Positions 13,950 to 20,360 of a stretch of DNA of 22,815 bases are shown piece after piece (position 1 is the stretch's first letter; every line of letters starts with the position of its first letter). The notes below the pieces were generated by a model, which was given only the letters and a program-made list of their open reading frames with translations, had not been told where the DNA came from and ran no database searches. The stretch covers positions 1 to 22,815 of the forward strand of contig DAOTUC010000014.1 of the NCBI GenBank assembly GCA_034437315.1. The letters are read 5' to 3'. The position numbers and the translations under genes are program-made. The DNA is from DSAR01 sp034437315 (GTDB lineage Bacteria > Chloroflexota > Anaerolineae > B4-G1).

Positions 13950-15104
13950 ATGATTTATTTCGACAACGCCGCCACGTCCTGGCCCAAGCCGCCTGCTGTG
14001 GCCGAGGCGATGGTGCATTTTCTCAACGAGGTCGGCGCCAATCCAGGCCGGGCGGCCCACCGGCGGGCGATCGCATCGGGCCGCATCGTGTACGAGGCGC
14101 GTGAGGCGGCGGCGACGCTGTTCAACGCGCCCGACCCGCTGCGCGTGGTCTTTGGCCCTAACGTGACCGAGGCGCTCAACCTGGCGCTGCTGGGCTGCCT
14201 GCGGGCTGGCGATCACGTCATCACCAGCTCGATGGAGCACAATTCGGTCATGCGCCCGCTGCGGGCGCTGGAACGGGAAGGGGTCGAGTTGACAGTCGTG
14301 CAGTGCTCGCCGGCGGGCTTCCTCGAACCGGCCGGCGTCGCGGCCGCGATACGGCCCAATACGGTTATGGTAGCCCTCAACCACGGGTCTAACGTAGTCG
14401 GCTCGATCCTGCCGGTGGCCGAGGTGGGCCGGATCTGCCGCCAGCGCGACCTGCTGCTGCTGGTTGACGCGGCCCAGACCGGCGGCGCGTATCCGGTAGA
14501 TATGCAGGCCGACCAAATCGATCTGCTGGCCTTCACCGGTCACAAGGCGCTGTGTGGGCCGATGGGCACAGGCGGGCTGATCGTCGGCGAGCGGGTGGAC
14601 GTGGCGCGATTGAGGCCGCTTAAACGGGGCGGCACCGGCAGCAACTCGGAACTGGAGGAGCAGCCGGACTTCCTGCCCGATATGTGCGAGAGCGGCACGC
14701 CCAACGCGGTCGGCCTGGCGGGGCTGGCGGCGGGCGTGGGCTGGGTGCTGGCGCGAGGGGTGGAGACGATTCGCGTCCACGAAGTCGAGTTGGCCCAGCG
14801 CCTGATCGGTGGATTGCAGGCCATCGCTGGCGTGACCGTCTACGGCGGGTTGGACCCCGAGCGCCAGACGGCAACCGTCTCCTTCAACGTCGCTGGCAAA
14901 GCGCCCTCTGAGGTCGGCTTGCGCCTGGACGACGAATATGGCATCATGTGTCGGGTGGGCTTGCACTGCGCGCCGGCCGCCCACAAGACGATTGGTACGT
15001 TCCCGGATGGGACGGTGCGCTTTGGATTGAGCGCGTTCAACACGCTGGACGAAGTCGACGAGGCGGTACAAGCTGTCGCACATATCGGGCAGGAGGCTAA
15101 TTGA
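13950..15104 (+). CDS. Class V aminotransferase: cysteine desulfurase / selenocysteine lyase type
   Basis: The 384-residue PLP enzyme opens with IYFDNAATSWPKP, the typical start of the desulfurase family that accompanies YedE, TusA/YedF and DUF3343. Key residues: H97 (MEHNS), D173 (VDAAQ), PLP-lysine K199 (TGHKALCGPMG) and the active-site cysteine C340 (RVGLHCAP). All are intact, so sulfur or selenium removal from cysteine or selenocysteine is plausible. Two ATGs (13947, 13950) follow GGAGG at 13939-13943; 13950 has the better spacing. A longer open frame from 13860 is repeat DNA. The stop TGA overlaps the next ATG by one base. Sulfur versus selenium preference cannot be read from the sequence. 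Confidence 0.9.
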   Translation: MIYFDNAATSWPKPPAVAEAMVHFLNEVGANPGRAAHRRAIASGRIVYEAREAAATLFNAPDPLRVVFGPNVTEALNLALLGCLRAGDHVITSSMEHNSVMRPLRALEREGVELTVVQCSPAGFLEPAGVAAAIRPNTVMVALNHGSNVVGSILPVAEVGRICRQRDLLLLVDAAQTGGAYPVDMQADQIDLLAFTGHKALCGPMGTGGLIVGERVDVARLRPLKRGGTGSNSELEEQPDFLPDMCESGTPNAVGLAGLAAGVGWVLARGVETIRVHEVELAQRLIGGLQAIAGVTVYGGLDPERQTATVSFNVAGKAPSEVGLRLDDEYGIMCRVGLHCAPAAHKTIGTFPDGTVRFGLSAFNTLDEVDEAVQAVAHIGQEAN

Positions 15105-15337
15105 TGCCCATGTATAGAGATCGATACGCTGTGATCCTGGTGCATTCCACCAGCCACGCCATCCGCGCCGAAAAGTTGCTCCATCAAGCGGGTATCGAAT
15201 CGAAACTGATCCCCGTCCCCCGCCATCTGAGTTCCGATTGCGGCGTGTGTCTACGAATCGAGCGGGCCGACGTGGAGCAAGCGCGTCAAACGCTGGAGGA
15301 TTCGAGGATGGAGATCGGGGGCGTTCACGAGATTTAA
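15104..15337 (+). CDS. DUF3343 domain protein, putative Se/S carrier-like
   Basis: A 77-residue protein matching the DUF3343 pattern: an opening strand RYAVILVHSTSHAIRAEKLL, then GIESKLIPVPRHLSSDCGVC with two cysteines (D-C-G-V-C), then a helix with QARQTLE. The family is annotated as Se/S carrier-like from gene neighbourhood and its conserved DCGxC pair. ATG 15104 shares its A with the TGA of the desulfurase, with AGGAGG at 15091-15096, showing coupled translation. It is the last gene of the operon. Role by inference: a cysteine-bearing acceptor for the labile Se/S made by the desulfurase. Confidence 0.87.
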   Translation: MPMYRDRYAVILVHSTSHAIRAEKLLHQAGIESKLIPVPRHLSSDCGVCLRIERADVEQARQTLEDSRMEIGGVHEI

Positions 15338-15350
15338 CAGCAATATCTAC

Positions 15351-15378
15351 TTCACTTTCAAAAGCGATGTGATATAAT
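15351..15378 (+). promoter_or_regulatory. Sigma70-type promoter of the TGS GTPase gene
   Basis: TTCACT (15351-15356), a 16-bp spacer and a perfect TATAAT (15373-15378), 67 bases before the GTPase ATG. The gene therefore has its own promoter despite following the selenium-type operon on the same strand. Confidence 0.65.
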
Positions 15379-15445
15379 CTGGGAAGTAGAGAGGTTTTTG
15401 AAAGTCAATGTAGGGTAGACTGAGTAATTACGGATTGCATCATCT

Positions 15446-16432
15446 ATGCCAGCCAATCTCCCGCCCGTATACTTCAAAATCGAAGAGGAATATCGCTCGG
15501 CCAAGACGCCGGAGGAAAAGATCGCCTGCATCGAAGAGATGATGAGCGTCATCCCCAAGCACAAGGGCACCGATCACCTGCGGGGCGATTGGCGACGACG
15601 GTTGGCAAAGCTCAGGGACGCATCTCAAGCTCAAAAAAAGACCGGGCGGCAGGAATCCCCCTTCCACATCGACAGGGAGGGCGCGGGCCAGGTCGCCGTC
15701 ATCGGCCCGGCCAACGTGGGGAAATCGGCCCTGGTGGCGGCGTTGACCAACGCCACACCCCAGGTCGCCGAGTATCCTTTCACCACCTGGACGCCCACCC
15801 CCGGTATGATGCCCATCGACAACGTCCAGGTGCAATTGATCGACACGCCGCCGCTGGACGCCGATCACGTCGAACCGGAATTGATCAACCTGATCCGGCG
15901 GGCGGATCTGCTCCTGCTGCTGGTGGATCTGCAGGCCTTTCCCATCGAACAGTTGGAAAACACCATCGCCTTCCTGGAAGAGCGGCGCATCGTCCCTGAA
16001 CACCTGAAGGAGACCTATACCGGGGAGCGGCGCGCCGATTTCATCCCCCTGCTGGTGCTGGTCAACAAGACCGACGATGAAGAGATGGATGGGGATTTTG
16101 AGGTCCTGTGCGAGTTGCTGGGGGGAGAGTGGCCGCTGCTGCCTATCTCGATCGCCCAGGGCCGCAACATTGAGCGGATGAAACAGGCAGTATTTGAAAA
16201 GTTGAACATCATCCGCGTCTATTCCAAGCCGCCGGGGAAGGAGGCGGACCTCAGCGCGCCGTTTGTGATGCAAAAGGGCGGCACCGTGGAGGTGTTCGCC
16301 GGAAAGATCCACAAGGATTTCCTGGAAGCGCTCAAGTCGGCCCGCCTGTGGGGCAGCGCCGCCTACGACGGGCAGTTGGTGAGCCGAGACCACGTCTTGC
16401 AGGATGGGGACATCGTCGAACTACGCACGTAG
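15446..16432 (+). CDS. DRG/Obg-related GTPase with C-terminal TGS domain
   Basis: The 328-residue protein starts with a helical DRG-like segment (1-75). The G domain follows: GPANVGKS 87-94 (G1), threonines at 113-118 (switch I), DTPP 133-136 (G3), NKTD 207-210 (G4) and SIA (G5). Residues about 250-328 form a TGS domain. DRG relatives bind ribosomes or RNA in archaea and eukaryotes. Odd: G3 has Pro where most GTPases have Gly (DTPG), and no Obg N-terminal glycine-rich domain is present, so it is not the essential ObgE. It has its own promoter at 15351-15378. Precise role unknown; translation-related function is inference. Confidence 0.85.
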   Translation: MPANLPPVYFKIEEEYRSAKTPEEKIACIEEMMSVIPKHKGTDHLRGDWRRRLAKLRDASQAQKKTGRQESPFHIDREGAGQVAVIGPANVGKSALVAALTNATPQVAEYPFTTWTPTPGMMPIDNVQVQLIDTPPLDADHVEPELINLIRRADLLLLLVDLQAFPIEQLENTIAFLEERRIVPEHLKETYTGERRADFIPLLVLVNKTDDEEMDGDFEVLCELLGGEWPLLPISIAQGRNIERMKQAVFEKLNIIRVYSKPPGKEADLSAPFVMQKGGTVEVFAGKIHKDFLEALKSARLWGSAAYDGQLVSRDHVLQDGDIVELRT

Positions 16433-16487
16433 CCTGACGTGTGTCAGACGCACGTATCTGCTCAACCTATCCTCCGACCGCTTGTTG

Positions 16488-16538
16488 CTAGAGGGCGTCT
16501 TAAATAAGCCTCTGAGCGAATTTTTTAAGAGTCTCTAG
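16488..16538. repeat. TAGAG repeat family, copy 1 (short, near-palindromic, reversed)
   Basis: CTAGAG-GGCG-TCTTAAA (16488-16504) faces TTTAAGA-GT-CTCTAG (16524-16538). The reverse complement, starting TAGAGACTCTTAAAAAATTC then GCTCAGAGG, matches copies at 19410 and 22473. It lies between the convergent GTPase and hppA genes, and the hppA stop codon (16535-16537) is inside it. It may serve as a terminator. The remaining gap (16433-16487) shows only a small CTGAC-GTGT-GTCAG stem. Confidence 0.7.
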
Positions 16539-18589
16539 AACGTGTGAAAGGCCGCGATCACCGGCGCGAACAGCGACGACACCAACGACATCACGGTAAT
16601 CAGCGTGTTTAGCGAGGGCCCCGCCGTGTCCTTGAACGGGTCGCCCACGGTATCCCCCACTACGCTGGCTTTATGCGCGTCGGACCCCTTGCCGCCGAAC
16701 ATCCCCGACTCGATATACTTCTTCGCGTTATCCCACAGTCCTCCGGCGTTGGCCATCAACAGGGCGAAGATAATGCCGGTGAAAATCGCGCCCCCCAGGA
16801 AAGCGCCCAGCGCCTCCGGCCCCATCACAAAACCGACCAACAGCGGCAAGATCACCGCCAGGAAGGCCGGGCCGAGCAGCGAGGTCAGCGATCCCTGGGC
16901 AGCCAGAGTGACGCAAGCCTCGTAATCGGGCGGAGAGATACCGGCGAGAATGCCGGGGTCTCGCTCGAACTGGCCGCGAATCTCTTCGATCATATCGAAG
17001 GCGTTGTGGGTCACGGAAAGCATCGTCATCGCGCTGAAGAGCGGGGGCGTCATCGCGCCCAGGAAGACGCCGGCGATGACGATAGGATCCAGCAGGCTGA
17101 GGCTCAGGGAAATACCCGCCTCCCGCATCTCGCTGGCATAGGCGGCGAAGAGCGCCAGCACAGTGAGCGCCGCCGCGCTAATGGCGAAACCTTTGGTGAT
17201 CGCCTTCGCCGTGTTGCCGGCCGCGTCCAGCACGTCGGCGGTGTCGATGACCTCCTGCGACATGCCCGCCATCTCGGCGATACCCCGCGCATTGTCGACG
17301 ATGGGGCCGTATGCATCGGCGGAGACAATCATCCCACTGACCGACAACATCCCAACCGCGCTGACGCCCACGCCGTAGACGCCCAGGCCAGGCGCCGCTT
17401 GCTCCGCCAGGAAATAGGCGACCAGCGTCGCCGCCACAATCCCGATGATAGAGGGCGCGATGCTGATCAGGCCATAGCTGAAACCGGTGATGATGTTGAT
17501 CGCCGCGCCGGAATTGGAGACCCGGGCGGTCTCCACCACCGGCGGCCGATCGTCCCCGGTGAAGTAATCGGAGGTGAAACCGACGAGCACCCCGGTGACG
17601 AGGCCGGCCAGCGTCGCCCACAGCATCTCCAGATGGAAATCGCTGAACCACACCAGAGCGCTGGCCATCACGCCGAAGATGACGCACGTGATGATCGTCC
17701 CGCCGTTGAGCGCCCGACCCGGCTTGCCATGCTCTCCGACACGCACGAGTTGCAGGCCGATCAGCGAGGCCACGATGCCCAGCGTGCAGAGGATGAGGGG
17801 CAGGATGATGTATTGGACGCGCATCGCCTCGCTCACGCCGGTCAGCCCCGCGCCCAGCAGCATCACCGCGACCGCGCTGGCGACGTAACTGTCGAAGATG
17901 TCGGCGCCCATTCCCGCCACGTCGCCCACGTTATCGCCCACGTTATCGGCGATGACGGCCGGATTTCGCGGGTCGTCCTCCGGGATGCCCACCTCCACCT
18001 TGCCCACCAGGTCGGCGGCGATGTCGGCGGTCTTGGTGTAGATGCCGCCGCCCGCCTTGGCCAACAGGGCCAGCGCCGACGCGCCGAAACTGAAACCCAG
18101 CACGATCTCCGGCTCGCGGGTGAGCGCGTAGATCAAGCACATCCCCACCACCGCGATGCCTACCACCGCCAGCCCCATCACCGACCCGGCCCGGAAAGCC
18201 AGGTTGAAGGCCGGGTTCAGCCCCCTGTCGGCCGCCGTCGCGCTGCGCACGTTGGCCGAAACAGCGACCGTCATCCCCATATAACCGGCGATAGCGGAGA
18301 AAATCGCCCCGGTCACAAAGGCGATGGCCATTTTCAACCCATAGTTGGGGCTTTGGTGCGTGACGCCGAACACGATGGCGATCAAGAGCGCCAACACCGC
18401 CGACACGAGGAGCAAGGCCAAGTAAAGTCGCTTGAGATAAGAGATCGCGCCCTGCCGAATCCATTCCGCGATCTGTTGCGCTTCATCGGAACCAGGATCC
18501 TGCCGGTTGACCCAGACGTAGAGCCACACCGCCACGCCAATCGAGATCAGCCCACAAATCAATCCCACGACAAGCCAAACGTTTTCCAT
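16535..18589 (-). CDS. hppA: Membrane-bound proton-pumping pyrophosphatase, K+-independent type
   Basis: A 684-residue protein with about 16 membrane helices, typical of M-PPase. The catalytic region is intact: GGGIYTKTADIAADLVGKVE (about 180-199), PEDDPRNPAVIADNVGDNVG and DVAGMGADIFDS. The residues that separate subtypes read K462 and T465 in GNTAKAITKGF; K at the first site (A in K+-dependent enzymes) and T at the second mark the K+-independent H+-pump. Known role: couples PPi hydrolysis to H+ export across the membrane. AAAGGAGA precedes the ATG. It follows an unrecognised gene by 32 bp, likely the same transcript. The stop codon lies inside a TAGAG repeat. Confidence 0.96.
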   Translation of the reverse strand: MENVWLVVGLICGLISIGVAVWLYVWVNRQDPGSDEAQQIAEWIRQGAISYLKRLYLALLLVSAVLALLIAIVFGVTHQSPNYGLKMAIAFVTGAIFSAIAGYMGMTVAVSANVRSATAADRGLNPAFNLAFRAGSVMGLAVVGIAVVGMCLIYALTREPEIVLGFSFGASALALLAKAGGGIYTKTADIAADLVGKVEVGIPEDDPRNPAVIADNVGDNVGDVAGMGADIFDSYVASAVAVMLLGAGLTGVSEAMRVQYIILPLILCTLGIVASLIGLQLVRVGEHGKPGRALNGGTIITCVIFGVMASALVWFSDFHLEMLWATLAGLVTGVLVGFTSDYFTGDDRPPVVETARVSNSGAAINIITGFSYGLISIAPSIIGIVAATLVAYFLAEQAAPGLGVYGVGVSAVGMLSVSGMIVSADAYGPIVDNARGIAEMAGMSQEVIDTADVLDAAGNTAKAITKGFAISAAALTVLALFAAYASEMREAGISLSLSLLDPIVIAGVFLGAMTPPLFSAMTMLSVTHNAFDMIEEIRGQFERDPGILAGISPPDYEACVTLAAQGSLTSLLGPAFLAVILPLLVGFVMGPEALGAFLGGAIFTGIIFALLMANAGGLWDNAKKYIESGMFGGKGSDAHKASVVGDTVGDPFKDTAGPSLNTLITVMSLVSSLFAPVIAAFHTF

Positions 18590-18621
18590 CTTTGTCTCCT
18601 TTGCCGTTATCTATCCCGCGC

Positions 18622-19386
18622 CTACATATTCGCCGAACGCCACCAGCGATAATGCTCCGCGCGCAACGTCTCCTGTGAGGGCATGGGGAAATATACGAGT
18701 TTCTCTTGATTCCCCACAAACAGGCCGCTTTTGATCGTGCGATACGGGAACGACGCCGTCTGCACCCGGTTGACCATCTTGGTGTGGACCAGTTTGGTTC
18801 TCAAATCGACCAGGCACTGGCGCAAATGACCGATGTTTGAATAGGGCAGATCTCCCACAACGCCGCGCTCCGGATCGTCGGCCAGCTGATCCAGACGCAA
18901 TTCTACAAAACAGATCGCCGGCAGAGAGAGCAGCGTGGTCGGATTCTTGACGATCAAATCGTAAAAGCCCATCGGTCCCAGCGAGCTGACCACCAGGGGA
19001 TGCACCGGCGCGATTTCCTGGTACAGGTGCAGGCCATCGGCGTCCTCCGGGCACACGTCGCAGACATCCAGGCCCAGCACCCGCCCATCCTGGGTCGCCA
19101 GGTACAACTTCTGGATCGTGTCCAGCGAGACGTGTTCCAGCACGCGATAGACGGAGATGTAGATGGAGGCCTTGGGCCTGCCGTCCTCGTGGGGGACGCA
19201 ACGCTGGATACCCCTCTCAATGTCAAAATATTCACACCTGAAAGCCGGGTCAATCTCACAGAAGATCGCCTGCCCCCGCGACTTTTTCGAGCTTCCGACC
19301 GCGTAGTAGGCGCCGAACTCCTCCGGCGTCAGCATCGAAGCGATCAACGCTTCCGGTATCATGGATAGGTACAAATGGACGTCCAT
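18622..19386 (-). CDS. Unrecognised protein, probably co-transcribed with hppA
   Basis: I do not recognise this 254-residue protein. It starts MDVHLYLSMIPEALIASML and has no signal peptide or membrane segment, so it is probably cytosolic. Seen: a C-x-x-C pair in LDVCDVCPED, several strand-like stretches (ASIYISVYRVLEHV, LSLPAICFVELRLDQL) and a basic C-terminal third ending RAEHYRWWRSANM. ATG 19386 has AGGAGG seven bases upstream; an eight-residue upstream extension would start inside the repeat. It is separated from hppA by 32 bp on the same strand, so a link to pyrophosphate or membrane energetics is possible but unproven. Codon use looks like its neighbours. Confidence 0.8.
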   Translation of the reverse strand: MDVHLYLSMIPEALIASMLTPEEFGAYYAVGSSKKSRGQAIFCEIDPAFRCEYFDIERGIQRCVPHEDGRPKASIYISVYRVLEHVSLDTIQKLYLATQDGRVLGLDVCDVCPEDADGLHLYQEIAPVHPLVVSSLGPMGFYDLIVKNPTTLLSLPAICFVELRLDQLADDPERGVVGDLPYSNIGHLRQCLVDLRTKLVHTKMVNRVQTASFPYRTIKSGLFVGNQEKLVYFPMPSQETLRAEHYRWWRSANM

Positions 19387-19409
19387 ACGTCTGCCTCCTT
19401 TTTCCAGCA

Positions 19410-19514
19410 TAGAGACGATTAAAAAATTCGCTCAAAGGCCCGTCCTCGGGCCGATCAGCGCCCCCGGGACGGTGGCTAGAGCAATTTTTAAGATGCGCTA
19501 TACAATGCCCTCTA
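19410..19514. repeat. TAGAG repeat family, copy 2 (long form)
   Basis: The left end, TAGAGACGATTAAAAAATTC then GCTCAAAGG, faces a right end whose complement reads TAGAGGGCATTGTATAGCGC, then ATCTTAAAAATTGCTC. The middle holds GGCCCG-TCCT-CGGGCC. The MBL stop codon (19512-19514) is the TAG of the right end. It fills the gap between the MBL gene and the unrecognised gene, and its left edge is 10 bp from that gene's ribosome binding site. Confidence 0.7.
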
Positions 19515-19523
19515 AAATGTCAA
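19497..19523 (-). promoter_or_regulatory. Candidate promoter for the unrecognised gene and hppA
   Basis: On the minus strand a perfect TTGACA (19523-19518) is followed after 15 bp by TATAGC (19502-19497). The spacing is short but usable. The -35 box overlaps the last MBL codons and the -10 box lies in the TAGAG repeat, so the repeat may supply the promoter. Confidence 0.35.
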
Positions 19524-20360
19524 AACCGCGCCCGCCGGGGCGGGATGAACGTTGTCGAAAGCCTGGGACAGCGCCGCGTAAGCTTTCTCGCCGGTGCAAT
19601 GGTTGGGATAGAGATCCGGCGACCCCATTGAGCGCAAGACCTCAATCACGCGGGCCAACTGGGCCTCGTCTGCGCCGACCAGATGCATCCCCCCGATCAC
19701 AGCGGTGGGCGTCCGCCCAAACGTCCGCTGCACGTGCAGCAGGATGTTGAGCAGGCCGGCGTGCGCGCAGCCGCACAGAAGCGCCGCGCCCCCATCGAGC
19801 GTCAAGACCAGCGAGAGGTCGTCCCGGTAAGGGTCAGGTATCAGGTGGGGAGCGCCATCCGCACACTCCCCCGCGCGGGCGAAATGTCCGGCGCTCCGGC
19901 CCTCCGCTTCCGGTCGCTCGACGATCTCGCCCGTCGTCCAAACGCCCGGCAAGACCTCCTGTGGGTCTGCGCTCAGCCGCAGGTCGGCCTTCTGGGCCAA
20001 CTCGTCCAGATCGAAGGGCAAGCCCACCGGCTTCATCCCACCATCCCGCCGGCTGAAGCGCTCGCGCGTCACGTCAGGGTGAGCGTAGACCGGCAGGCCA
20101 GGCCGGCGGGCCAACACCGCCATCATGCCTCCTGTATGATCGCCGTGCGCGTGGCTGATGACCATGGCGGCTAGATTCGCCAGATCCACGTCCAGCGCCT
20201 GGGCGTTGTGCAGCAGCGCCTCGGCGCTGCCCCCGACATCGAAGAGCACACACTCCCCGCCATCCGTCTCGATCAGGAAGGATAGGCCGTGCTCCTCCCG
20301 CAGGCCGGCGCCGGGCCGGGCGACGTCGTTCACCAGACATGTCAGTTTCACGTGTTTCAT
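19512..20360 (-). CDS. MBL-fold metallohydrolase, COG1237 (MptA-like) type
   Basis: The 282-residue protein has the metallo-beta-lactamase metal motif H-x-H-x-D-H as H70, H72, D74, H75 (SHAHGDHTGG), then CGCAHAGLLNIL, IGGMHLVGAD and PNHCTG. The last pieces are typical of COG1237, whose relatives are annotated as dihydropterin-type phosphodiesterases or synthases in methanopterin biosynthesis. Activity in this organism is unknown. ATG 20358-20360 overlaps the upstream stop as ATGA, with GAGGTGATG as ribosome binding site; the longer frame (from 20543) would be inside the glycosyltransferase. Cytosolic. Confidence 0.88.
   Translation of the reverse strand: MKHVKLTCLVNDVARPGAGLREEHGLSFLIETDGGECVLFDVGGSAEALLHNAQALDVDLANLAAMVISHAHGDHTGGMMAVLARRPGLPVYAHPDVTRERFSRRDGGMKPVGLPFDLDELAQKADLRLSADPQEVLPGVWTTGEIVERPEAEGRSAGHFARAGECADGAPHLIPDPYRDDLSLVLTLDGGAALLCGCAHAGLLNILLHVQRTFGRTPTAVIGGMHLVGADEAQLARVIEVLRSMGSPDLYPNHCTGEKAYAALSQAFDNVHPAPAGAVLTF

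Noticed and set aside
16673..18652. Long plus-strand open frame of 659 codons across hppA
   Set aside because: It is rich in His, Arg and Asp, as expected from the reverse of a hydrophobic membrane gene. HppA on the minus strand has all catalytic motifs.
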